6,283 bases of DNA. It comes from Rubrivivax sp. GTDB lineage: Bacteria > Pseudomonadota > Gammaproteobacteria > Burkholderiales > Burkholderiaceae. The translations under genes were made by a program, and so were the position numbers. Within the stretch, counting starts at the first letter, position 1, and every line of letters starts with the position of its first letter. The notes below the pieces were generated by a model. It was not told where the DNA came from, searched no databases, and was given only the letters and a program-made list of their open reading frames with translations. The DNA lies in NCBI GenBank assembly GCA_004211235.1, contig SEEY01000240.1, forward strand, positions 1 through 6,283. Direction: 5' to 3'. Shown here piece after piece: positions 1 through 6,228 of the stretch.

Positions 1-2
1 CG

Positions 3-998
3 CGCACCCGCCAGCTGCTGCAGACCTCGGGCTCGGAGGCCGACCGCATCGAGGCCCTCTTCGGCATGAGCACGACCTCCTACGGCCAGGGGGACTACCG
101 CCTGTCGCTGGCCTGCTGCGAGGAGATCCGCAGCCTCGCCACCGGCCGCTTCGAGCCGCTGTCCGTCGCCATCTCCGACCGCGTCTCCGCGCTGTGCCTG
201 CACTCGCTCGGCGACCATGACGCCGCCGAGCCGCTCGCACGGCGGGTCATCGCCTTCAACGGCGCGCGTGTGGGCCGGCAGTTCCTCAGCGAAGTGCCGT
301 TCGGCGTGTCGATGCGCATCCAGCTGGCGCGCATCCAGTGGTTGCGCGGGCAGTTCGGCACCGCCTGGCAGACCCTGGAGGAAGCGCTCGCGGGCTGCGA
401 GGAGGCCCACGTCTTCGCCCGCTGCCAGGTGCTGGGCACCGCGGCCATTGCGATGGCGACCTGGCGCGGCGACGCACCCTTGGCGAGCCGGTGGGTGCAG
501 GAGCTGCAGGACCTGTCGGAGCGCCAGGGCCTGGCCTACTGGCTGGCCTATGCGCAGGCCTTCAGGCAGGTGCTGTCAGGCGACGCCATCGTGCCGGGCA
601 GCGCCTTGGCGCAGATGACGACTGGCTGCGCGCCGCTGGGCGACATCGTCGCCACGCTGGGCGCAGCGCGGCCCTCCGAGGCGACGCAGGCGCGCGTCGA
701 CCAGGGGGCGGTGGGCTGGTGCGCGCCCGAGGTGATGCGCCTCGTTGCGCTCGATGAGATCGGCCATGCGCCGGCCAGCGCCGCGGCGCGGCTGCAGCAG
801 GCGCTGCAGCTTGCCGAGGCCCAGGGGGCGCGTTTCTGGATGCTGGGGATCGCGTTGAGCATGGCCGCCGCCGCGACACATCCCGGTGGCGGGCGGGAGG
901 CCATCGCAACGATCCGGCAGCTGCTGAACGCCGTTGACGACGGCAGTGCCGTACCCGAGCTGGTGGCCGCGCGAAGGCTGCTTGCGCCTGGCGACTGA
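3..998 (+). CDS. C-terminal part of a large winged-helix/ATPase/TPR-type regulator (5' truncated)
   Basis: The reading frame is open from the left edge, so the N-terminus lies outside the window and the ATG at 66 is internal rather than the true start. About 331 residues remain, rich in Ala/Leu helical hairpins typical of TPR-like solenoids. Family-like stretches, counted from the ATG at 66, include LGDHDAAEPLARRVI (residues 48-62), a RIQLARIQWLRG segment (about 84-95), GLAYWLAYAQAFRQVLSGDA (about 155-174) and, near the end, a WCAPEVMRL segment followed by ALQLAEAQGARFW. This order resembles the C-terminal region of large proteobacterial proteins with an N-terminal winged-helix DNA-binding domain, a central AAA/NB-ARC-type ATPase and a C-terminal TPR array. 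These are usually annotated as ATP-binding or transcriptional regulators. Neither the DNA-binding nor the ATPase domain is present here, so the function is inferred from the tail alone. The gene converges on the minus-strand gene, with stops only 7 bases apart. Confidence 0.7.
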   Translation, partial: RTRQLLQTSGSEADRIEALFGMSTTSYGQGDYRLSLACCEEIRSLATGRFEPLSVAISDRVSALCLHSLGDHDAAEPLARRVIAFNGARVGRQFLSEVPFGVSMRIQLARIQWLRGQFGTAWQTLEEALAGCEEAHVFARCQVLGTAAIAMATWRGDAPLASRWVQELQDLSERQGLAYWLAYAQAFRQVLSGDAIVPGSALAQMTTGCAPLGDIVATLGAARPSEATQARVDQGAVGWCAPEVMRLVALDEIGHAPASAAARLQQALQLAEAQGARFWMLGIALSMAAAATHPGGGREAIATIRQLLNAVDDGSAVPELVAARRLLAPGD

Positions 999-1005
999 GG
1001 CCCCG

Positions 1006-1362
1006 TCAAAGCGACAGGGACAACGCCGACCCGGCCCGCTGCAGCAGGCCCGGCAGCCCGGCGCGGTAGATGGCCCTCACGAGCAGCAGCCCGTGGTCGA
1101 ACTCGACGAGCGGCCAGGGCACGTGTACGGCGTGAAGCAGGCCGGACTGCCGCAGCTCGACGCGGCAGCCGGTGGCGCCGGCATGGCAGGCGATGGTGGC
1201 CTGCGGCCAGATCACCGTGAACACATAACGCACCGTGCTCGCGGCGGACTCGCGCGCCAGGTCGCACACCTCGTCCGGCAGGGCTCGGTACATGGCCGCC
1301 TGCCGCTCGCCCGCGATGGGCAAGCCGTGGATGAAACCTGACAACCCTGCTGGCGATGACAT
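1006..1362 (-). CDS. hypothetical protein, 118 aa, function unknown
   Basis: I do not recognise this protein. Reading the minus strand in this frame gives third positions that are almost all G or C and a natural amino-acid mix (Trp, Phe, Tyr, His and acidic residues), unlike the Arg/Ala/Pro-rich competing frames, so I take it as real. The ATG at 1362 is preferred because GGGAG lies 5 bases upstream (1368-1372 on the plus strand). In-frame ATGs further upstream (1422, 1449) have no such site. Visible traits are three cysteines (33, 59, 66), a hydrophobic beta-like centre (VRYVFTVIWP, 44-53), a WPLVEFDHGLLLVRAIY stretch (83-99) and a Leu/Ser-rich tail. There is no clear signal peptide or transmembrane helix. 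It is transcribed divergently from the membrane protein at 1528 and converges on the regulator gene. Neither neighbour hints at its role. Confidence 0.6.
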   Translation of the reverse strand: MSSPAGLSGFIHGLPIAGERQAAMYRALPDEVCDLARESAASTVRYVFTVIWPQATIACHAGATGCRVELRQSGLLHAVHVPWPLVEFDHGLLLVRAIYRAGLPGLLQRAGSALSLSL

Positions 1363-1527
1363 GGCGACTCCCGCCGTTGAACGCCCGATGACTGTGAGAG
1401 CAGGCCGGGCGGCGAACACCATCCAAACGGGAGAGGCCAGCGCTGCCATGTGGGAGGCGTGCATCGCGACCCGCTTGCCTAGCCTTGAGGCACTCCACTG
1501 GCCCCCTCTCCCCCGAAAGGTTTCACC
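1363..1527. promoter_or_regulatory. divergent intergenic region with a short candidate operator
   Basis: These 165 bases separate two divergently transcribed starts and should carry promoters for both. I find no convincing sigma-70 -35/-10 pair on either strand. The one structured element is an interrupted inverted repeat, TGCCT-N7-AGGCA (1476-1492), 35 bases before the start of the membrane protein gene. It could be a regulator site or chance, and no regulator gene lies directly beside it. The plus-strand gene has a Shine-Dalgarno-like AAAGG at 1516-1520. Confidence 0.45.
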
Positions 1528-2037
1528 ATGCTTGGACTCTCTTCCCTCGGTGCCGTGCACACGGCCATCGCCCTCGTCGCCGTCATTGCCGGCTTTGCCA
1601 TGACGCTGCGCTTCGGCCGCATCGGCACCGACCTCGCGCTCAGCACCACCTACATCGGCTGCACGGCGCTGGCCTGCGTGACCAGCCTGGGCATCTTCAT
1701 GCACGGCGGCTTCAACGTCGCGCACAGCCTGGCGCTGATGACGCTCGTCGTGCTGGGTGTCGCCGTCGCCGCCGGCCGGCATCGCGACACTAGCCGCGCG
1801 GCGACCTATGTCGAGACGCTGGGTTTCTCGACGACGCTGTTCTTCCACATGATTCCGGCGCTGAACGAGACCTTCACGCGCATCCCCGTGGGCGCGCCGC
1901 TGTTCACCGGGCCGGACGACCCGGCGCTGCAGCGCCTCTTCGGCTTCGTCTTCGTCGCCTACCTGCTGGGCATCGCGCTGCAGGTGCGGCAGATCTGGAA
2001 GACGCCGGCGCCGATGCGCCGCACCTGGCTCGCGTGA
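1528..2037 (+). CDS. small multi-pass inner-membrane protein of unknown function
   Basis: This is a 169-residue hydrophobic protein with about four or five membrane segments, roughly 7-26, 36-57, 62-83, 95-111 and 136-155. Histidines sit in or at the edge of helices (H11, H66, H107). The segment GFSTTLFFHMIPALNETFTR (99-118), followed by a P-V-G-A-P-L-F run, resembles a group of uncharacterised proteobacterial membrane proteins with a VHTAIAL-type first helix. I know no proven activity for that group. The start is supported by AAAGG 7 bases before the ATG. The protein ends with a short basic tail (APMRRTWLA). It is the first gene of the plus-strand cluster. The next gene begins 65 bases downstream, so co-transcription is plausible. 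Membrane placement is well supported by the sequence; its role is unknown. Confidence 0.8.
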   Translation: MLGLSSLGAVHTAIALVAVIAGFAMTLRFGRIGTDLALSTTYIGCTALACVTSLGIFMHGGFNVAHSLALMTLVVLGVAVAAGRHRDTSRAATYVETLGFSTTLFFHMIPALNETFTRIPVGAPLFTGPDDPALQRLFGFVFVAYLLGIALQVRQIWKTPAPMRRTWLA

Positions 2038-2070
2038 ACGCTGGCCTGAATCCCACACGCTCACCCCGTT

Positions 2071-2082
2071 TGCCTTCGGGCA
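2071..2082 (+). promoter_or_regulatory. C(UUCG)G tetraloop mini-hairpin in the intergenic leader
   Basis: TGCC-TTCG-GGCA forms a four-base-pair stem closed by C-G around a UUCG loop, an unusually stable RNA tetraloop. It lies in the 65-base gap between the membrane protein and the hydrolase, 20 bases before the hydrolase ATG and just upstream of its AAAGGA ribosome binding site (2089-2094). There is no U-run, so it is not a classical terminator. It may be a minor mRNA stability or processing element, or chance. Confidence 0.3.
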
Positions 2083-2102
2083 CCCATGAAAGGACGCATC
2101 CC

Positions 2103-2876
2103 ATGTCACATCCCTTCAAGCGCGCCCTCGCCGCCGGCGCCATGACGCTCGCCACCGCCACCGTGATGGCCGCGGCGCCCAAGCCGACCATCGTGCTGGT
2201 TCACGGCGCCTTCGCCGGTTCGTCCAGCTGGAACGGCGTGGTCGCCGAGCTCACCGAGCAGGGCTACCCGGTCATCGCCGCTGCGAACCCCTTGCGCGGC
2301 GTCGCCAGCGACGGTGCCTACGTCGCGGCACTCGCCCGCTCCGTCAACGGCCCGGTCGTGCTGGTCGGCCATTCCTACGGTGGGGCCGTCATCTCGGCCG
2401 CGGCCAGCAACCTGCCGCAGGTGAAGGCGCTGGTGTTCGTCGCCGCCTTCGCGCCCGACCAGGGTGAAAGCGCACTGGCGCTGACGGGCAAGTTCCCCGG
2501 CTCCACGCTGCCGCCAACGCTCGCCGCGCCGGTCAAGCTCGACGACGGCGGCGAAGACCTCTACGTGCAGCAGGACAAGTTCCCCCAGCAGTTCGCCGCC
2601 GACGTGCCGTTCAGCCAGGGCCAGGCCATGGCGGCCACGCAGCGCCCGGTCAAGGCGGCGGCGCTGGCCGAGCCGGCACCGGCGCCGGGCTGGAAGGCGG
2701 TTCCTTCGTGGTCCATCTACGGCAGCGCGGACCTGAACATTCCGCCGCAGGCGATGGCCTTCATGGCGGAACGCGCCAGGTCACGCAAGACGGTCGTCGT
2801 GCCGGGCGGCTCGCATGCGTTGATGGTCTCCCACCCGGCGGAGGTGGCCGCGCTGATCGTCGACGCGGCGCGCTGA
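2103..2876 (+). CDS. exported alpha/beta hydrolase (serine nucleophile, esterase-like)
   Basis: This is a 257-residue protein with a typical Sec signal peptide: basic MSHPFKR, then a hydrophobic Ala/Thr-rich core, with likely cleavage after the Ala run near residues 23-25. The mature part opens directly with the first strand and oxyanion motif TIVLVHGAFAGSSSW (HG at 34-35). The nucleophile elbow is GHSYG with Ser91 (89-93). Asp210 in the YGSADLNIP stretch and His238 in GGSHALMVSHP complete a plausible catalytic triad. The architecture matches the Abhydrolase_6 group of small esterase-like hydrolases. The substrate is not readable. The ATG at 2103 is chosen because AAAGGA sits 8 bases upstream and the signal peptide starts there. 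A GTG at 2034 overlapping the previous stop would add 23 residues before the signal peptide and is unlikely. It lies 33 bases before the MFS carrier gene, probably in one transcript, and would act in the periplasm. Confidence 0.9.
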   Translation: MSHPFKRALAAGAMTLATATVMAAAPKPTIVLVHGAFAGSSSWNGVVAELTEQGYPVIAAANPLRGVASDGAYVAALARSVNGPVVLVGHSYGGAVISAAASNLPQVKALVFVAAFAPDQGESALALTGKFPGSTLPPTLAAPVKLDDGGEDLYVQQDKFPQQFAADVPFSQGQAMAATQRPVKAAALAEPAPAPGWKAVPSWSIYGSADLNIPPQAMAFMAERARSRKTVVVPGGSHALMVSHPAEVAALIVDAAR

Positions 2877-2909
2877 TCGCTCACCTCCACCACCTTTCGG
2901 GAACGTCGC

Positions 2910-4160
2910 ATGACCTCTGCACCCGCATCGAGCGCAGGCAAGCCGTCCTCGCTCGCCATCTACGCGCTGACCATCGGCGCCTTCGGCATCGGCACCACGG
3001 AGTTCGTCATCATGGGCCTGCTGCTGCAGCTCGCGGCTGACCTGCAGGTCAGCGTGCCCACGGCCGGCCTGCTGATCTCGGGCTATGCCCTCGGCGTCTT
3101 CGTCGGCGCGCCGCTGCTGACGGCGGCGCTCAGCAAGGTGCCGCGCAAGAAGGCGCTGCTCGCGCTCATGGCCATCTTCACGCTCGGCAACCTGGCCTGC
3201 GCGCTGGCGCCTAACTACGCGGTGCTGATGATCGCGCGGGTCGTCACGTCGCTGGCGCATGGCACCTTCTTCGGCGTCGGCGCGGTGGTGGCGGCCAGCC
3301 TCGTGCCGGCCGACCGCAAGGCGGCGGCAATCTCGACGATGTTCACCGGCCTGACGGTCGCGACGCTGCTGGGCGTGCCGGCGGGCTCCTGGCTCGGCCT
3401 GCACTTCGGCTGGCGGTCGACGTTCTGGGCGGTGTGCGTCATCGGCCTCGTCGCGATGGCGGTCATCGCGCGCTTCGTGTCGGCGCGCGAAGCCGGCTGC
3501 GGCAGCGGCGTGTCCCTCATGGAAGAGTTGAAGGTGCTCGGCCGCCTGCACGTGCTGCTGGGCCTGGCCGCCACGGTGTTCGGTTTCGCCGGCGTGTTCG
3601 CCGTGTTCACCTACATCCAGCCGCTGCTGACCCAGGTGACCGGCTTCAGCGACGCGGGCGTGTCGGCCATCCTGCTGATGTTCGGCATCGGCATGGTGCT
3701 GGGCAACGTCATCGGCGGCCGGCTGACCGACCGCGCGCCGGTGCGCATGCTGCTCGGTTCGCTGACCGCGCTGGCCCTCGTGCTGGCGCTGATGGGCTTT
3801 GCGATGGGCCACCGCGTGGCCGCGGTGCTGTTCGTCGGGCTGCTGGGCACCGGCGCCTTCGCAACCGTGTCGCCACTGCAGCTGCGCGTGCTGAACCAGG
3901 CGCAGGGCGCCGGCCAGAGCATGGCCTCCAGCCTGAACATCGCCGCGTTCAATCTCGGCAATGCGCTGGGCGCTTGGCTGGGCGGTGTCGTCATCGCGCG
4001 CGGCCCGGGCCTGGCCAGCCTGCCCTGGGTGGCGGCGCTGCTGACGCTGGGCGGCCTGGCCGTGGCCGGCTACAGCGTGTGGCGCGAGCGCGCTGTCGCC
4101 ACGGGAAGTGCCGGGCGGGGTCGGCTCACTGGGCGGCCGACCGGCAGCGGTCTGTCGTGA
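2910..4160 (+). CDS. ydhP: MFS transporter, YdhP-like (DHA1 group)
   Basis: This is a 416-residue inner-membrane carrier with twelve predicted helices in two halves. The cytoplasmic loop lies around 190-210 (SAREAGCGSGVSLMEELKVL). Helix 1 carries GAFGIGTTEFVIMGLL (23-38), and the helix 3-4 region has LMAIFTLGNLACALAP (86-101). The stretch MFTGLTVATLLGVPAGSWLG (144-163) and NIAAFNLGNALGAWLGG (343-359) closely follow the pattern of Escherichia coli YdhP as I recall it. Motif-A-like loops are SKVPRKKALL (75-84) and GGRLTDRAPVRML (269-281). Members are usually classed as sugar, arabinose or drug efflux carriers; the substrate of this one is unknown. The ATG at 2910 has a weak GGGAA upstream. The C-terminus has an additional Gly/Arg/Ser-rich tail of about 20 residues, which runs into the start region of the porin gene and suggests translational coupling. 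Confidence 0.92.
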   Translation: MTSAPASSAGKPSSLAIYALTIGAFGIGTTEFVIMGLLLQLAADLQVSVPTAGLLISGYALGVFVGAPLLTAALSKVPRKKALLALMAIFTLGNLACALAPNYAVLMIARVVTSLAHGTFFGVGAVVAASLVPADRKAAAISTMFTGLTVATLLGVPAGSWLGLHFGWRSTFWAVCVIGLVAMAVIARFVSAREAGCGSGVSLMEELKVLGRLHVLLGLAATVFGFAGVFAVFTYIQPLLTQVTGFSDAGVSAILLMFGIGMVLGNVIGGRLTDRAPVRMLLGSLTALALVLALMGFAMGHRVAAVLFVGLLGTGAFATVSPLQLRVLNQAQGAGQSMASSLNIAAFNLGNALGAWLGGVVIARGPGLASLPWVAALLTLGGLAVAGYSVWRERAVATGSAGRGRLTGRPTGSGLS

Positions 4161-4171
4161 CGGGGCGCTCG

Positions 4172-5206
4172 ATGCGCCTGTCGATGCTCGGCCGGGCGCT
4201 CATCGCGGGTCTCTGCAGCCTGCCGCTCGGCACCCGGGCCGAGCCGGGCGTGACGATCTACGGGCTGCTGGACACGACGCTGCGCTACGCGACGCACGCT
4301 GGCGCCGGGGGCCGCCCTCTGACCGGCATGAACGATGGCGCCTTCACCGGCAGCCGGCTGGGCTTGCGCGGCAGCGAGGACCTCGGCGGCGGCCTGACAA
4401 CGTTCTTCTCGCTCGAACAGGGTCTGGACCCTTCTTCCGGCGCGCTGATGCAGGTCACGTCTTCGGCCAACTACGGCCAGGCGGCGGCACCGGCCGGCCG
4501 GGCCTTCGGTCGCGAAGCCCTGGTCGGTCTGAGCGCCGGGGCCATCGCCACGCTGACGCTGGGCCGGCAGTACACGCTGGCCAATGCCTACTCGAGCCGC
4601 TTCCAGCCCAACGCCAATCCGAACCAGGAGGTGCTCGCGCTGCTGGTGGGGCATCAGCTCGTCCGGCAAGACAACATGGTGAAGGTCGCGGTCGATGCGG
4701 GTGCCTTCAGCGCGAGCATCAGCAGCACGCAGGGCGAAGGCACGAACGGCGCCTCGTGGGCCGTCGCTGGCGCCTACAAGGCCGACGCGCTGGACCTGGC
4801 CGCCTACGCCGCAGTGACGGACAGCGCAGGCCGCGCCGAGACGCGCCGCATCCAGGGGTTCGGCGCGGCGGTCGAACTCATGCAGGGGCTGAAGGCCTAC
4901 CTCGGCGCGATGCGGCGGCGCGACCGCGTCAGCGGCCAGGCCAACGACGTGTGGGTGGCGGCGGTGAGCTATGCAGTGGGGTCCTTCGTCTACACGCTCA
5001 GCGGCGGCGAGGACCGCCAGCGTCGGGTAACACAGGGCCGCCGGCAACTCGGCTGGCTGCACGTGGACCATCTGCTCTCCAAGCGCACCGACGTGTACGC
5101 CGTCATTGATGCGAACCGCATCACCGGCGCCTACCCGCTGCCCTCGTTCATGACCCGGCGCGGCCTGCAGCGCGGTGCCCAACTGGGTGTGCGGCACCGC
5201 TTCTAG
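4172..5206 (+). CDS. general outer-membrane porin (Gram-negative porin family)
   Basis: This is a 344-residue protein with signal peptide MRLSMLGRALIAGLCSLPLG and probable cleavage after TRA (residue 23), giving a mature start EPGVTIYGLLDTTLRY. Porin hallmarks are GSRLGLRGSEDLGGGLTTFF (60-79) followed by SLEQGLD, ALVGLSAGAIATLTLGRQY (116-134), alternating hydrophobic beta-strands throughout, and C-terminal GVRHRF. The terminal Phe is the signal for insertion by the BAM complex. The length is near the lower end of the usual 350-390 residues for betaproteobacterial porins. The loop after GRQYT (131-165) would correspond to the constriction region. The start is uncertain. The ATG at 4172 has GGGG about 7 bases upstream, but a GTG at 4157 overlaps the carrier's TGA (GTGA) and would add five residues. 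An ATG at 4184 is also possible. In all cases translation is close-coupled to the MFS gene. It would admit small hydrophilic solutes, with specificity unknown. Confidence 0.92.
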   Translation: MRLSMLGRALIAGLCSLPLGTRAEPGVTIYGLLDTTLRYATHAGAGGRPLTGMNDGAFTGSRLGLRGSEDLGGGLTTFFSLEQGLDPSSGALMQVTSSANYGQAAAPAGRAFGREALVGLSAGAIATLTLGRQYTLANAYSSRFQPNANPNQEVLALLVGHQLVRQDNMVKVAVDAGAFSASISSTQGEGTNGASWAVAGAYKADALDLAAYAAVTDSAGRAETRRIQGFGAAVELMQGLKAYLGAMRRRDRVSGQANDVWVAAVSYAVGSFVYTLSGGEDRQRRVTQGRRQLGWLHVDHLLSKRTDVYAVIDANRITGAYPLPSFMTRRGLQRGAQLGVRHRF

Positions 5207-5344
5207 CACCCTGGGCGGTAGGCAGCTCCGGCGCCCAGGCCGGATGCCAGGACTGGAGAGCGTGAAGCGCCCTGGCTCGGCAGGTGCGTGCGCTGCGGCC
5301 ATGGAAAGGGCCAGGACCGCCCATGCAAGACGAATCGCATTCAT
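5207..5344 (-). pseudogene. truncated, frameshifted start of a secreted YbhB/YbcL (PEBP)-like gene
   Basis: An ATG at 5344 overlaps the stop of the upstream hydrolase as ATGA and has a near-ideal AGGAG 7 bases before it (5352-5356 on the plus strand). The encoded start, MNAIRLAWAVLALSMAAAHA, is a convincing signal peptide. It is followed by PAEPGRFTLSSPGIRPG, which resembles the mature N-terminus of periplasmic YbhB/YbcL family proteins (pattern FTLTSPDIKPG). After Gly37, near 5233-5236, the frame continues into an Arg/Cys/Pro-rich shadow. The adjacent frame gives APELPTAQ, the continuation expected for this family, as if one G were missing from the GGG run. Similarity stops at about 5210, where the opposite-strand porin ends, so the rest of the domain (normally about 150 more residues) is absent. 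The family assignment rests on a short segment. The alternative is an unrelated small exported protein. Confidence 0.4.
5210..5239 (+). terminator. hairpin after the porin gene (possible terminator without U-tract)
   Basis: CCTGGGCG (5210-5217) and CGCCCAGG (5232-5239) form a perfect 8-base-pair stem with a 14-base loop, beginning 4 bases after the porin TAG. No T-run follows on either strand, so intrinsic termination would be weak. It may instead protect the 3' end of the transcript. It lies inside the remnant gene described on the opposite strand, so part of the complementarity could be accidental. Confidence 0.4.
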
Positions 5345-6228
5345 GGAGCGGCTCCTGCTGCGGTGCTGCGGCCCAGCGGCGCAAGGAAGCTGCGCACCGC
5401 GGCGATCAATTCGGCCGGGCGCTCTTCCAGCACCCAATGCCCTGAGCCCGGCATGATGGCCTGCGAGACGTCGTCTGCCACGTTGCGCATGATCGCGGCC
5501 ATCACCGCGCCGTAGGAGCGCTCGCCGCCAATCGCGAGCACGGGCATCTGCAGCCGCGCTGCGGCGGCGAAGGTTCGGTTGTCCACCACGTCCTGGTCGA
5601 AGGCCTTGAACTGCTCGAACGCGGCATGCATGGCGCCGGGCCGGGCGTAAAGGGCCGCGTAGTGCTCCCGCCAGGCCTCGGGATAGCGGTTGCCGGGGCC
5701 TGCCAGTTCATTCCAGAAGCGGTCGAGGTAGATGCGTTCCCTGCCGGCCACCAGGCGCTCCGCGTCAGCGCCCCAGAACGACCAGTGCCACACCGCATGG
5801 CGCCGCGCAATCTCGTCCCAGGGGCCGATGCCGGGCAGCGGTGCATCGATGAGGGCGAAGCGCGTCACGCGCCCCGGGAACTGCGCTGCGAAGGCATAGC
5901 CCACCATGTTGCCGATGTCGTGCGTCACCAGGGCGGTGGAGCGAACGCCGAGCGCATCGAGCACCGCGGCCAGCTCCCGTGCCTGGGTCTTCTTGTCATA
6001 GCCGCCCGGCGGGCGGGACGACAGCCCCATGCCGCGCAGGTCGGGCACGATGACCTTGAAGCTGCGCGCCAGCTCCTGGGCGAGCGGTGCCCACATGTCG
6101 CCCGTCTCGCCAAAGCCGTGCAGCAGCACGACGGCCTCGCCCCGGCCGCCGATCCTGACGTGCAGCGTCGCGCCTTCACCGGGCACCTCGCGCACTTCGA
6201 AGCCGTCGGGAAACGCAGGCGAGGCAGC
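5341..6228 (-). CDS. alpha/beta hydrolase, epoxide hydrolase/haloacetate dehalogenase-like (5' end lost)
   Basis: The frame encodes an alpha/beta hydrolase with an aspartate rather than a serine at the nucleophile elbow. Counting from the GTG at 6195, VVLLHGFGETGDMW (22-35) contains the HGF oxyanion motif. DLRGMGLSSRP (52-62) is the usual second loop. THDIGNMVGYAFA (91-103) places Asp93 as nucleophile. HAVWHWSFWG (133-142) lies in the cap region, and GSGHWVLEERP (250-260) supplies His253. An acid may be Glu225 in AIGGERS, but this is not certain. Asp-nucleophile members hydrolyse epoxides or carbon-halogen bonds; the substrate here is unknown. The GTG at 6195 is probably not the start. Family-like sequence continues upstream as AASPAFPDGFE, with no ribosome binding site at the GTG, until the fold-back centre at 6229. 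The true N-terminus, perhaps with a signal peptide, is therefore missing. The stop overlaps the next minus-strand ATG (ATGA), indicating an operon. Confidence 0.85.
   Translation of the reverse strand, partial: AASPAFPDGFEVREVPGEGATLHVRIGGRGEAVVLLHGFGETGDMWAPLAQELARSFKVIVPDLRGMGLSSRPPGGYDKKTQARELAAVLDALGVRSTALVTHDIGNMVGYAFAAQFPGRVTRFALIDAPLPGIGPWDEIARRHAVWHWSFWGADAERLVAGRERIYLDRFWNELAGPGNRYPEAWREHYAALYARPGAMHAAFEQFKAFDQDVVDNRTFAAAARLQMPVLAIGGERSYGAVMAAIMRNVADDVSQAIMPGSGHWVLEERPAELIAAVRSFLAPLGRSTAAGAAP
5352..5356 (-). promoter_or_regulatory. strong Shine-Dalgarno for the PEBP-like remnant
   Basis: AGGAG on the minus strand lies 7 bases from the ATG at 5344, inside the last codons of the upstream hydrolase. 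It is the best ribosome binding site in the window and shows that a real, translationally coupled gene once began here or still does. Confidence 0.65.

Noticed and set aside
934..1341. Plus-strand open frame of 135 codons overlapping the regulator end
   Set aside because: It starts inside the regulator gene, has no ribosome binding site and is antisense to the better-supported minus-strand gene.
1006..2109. Long minus-strand frame continuing upstream of 1362 over the membrane protein gene
   Set aside because: Upstream of 1362 the sequence becomes Arg/Glu/Gly/His-rich shadow of the plus-strand gene. The ribosome binding site supports a start at 1362.
2850..2879. Direct repeat GCGCTGATCG at 2850-2859 and 2870-2879 around the hydrolase stop
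   Set aside because: It is only ten bases, in a GC-rich coding end with one copy covering the stop. No sign of a mobile element or recombination site.
3434..4171. N-terminal extension of the porin frame back into the MFS gene
   Set aside because: It is Arg/Gly/Ala-rich shadow sequence without a signal peptide. The porin signal peptide starts at about 4172.
4070..5437. Long minus-strand open frame (455 codons) antisense to the porin
   Set aside because: Apart from its start at 5344 it is a shadow of the porin frame: rich in Arg, Ala, Gly and His, with no family pattern. Stop codons are rare here because of high GC.
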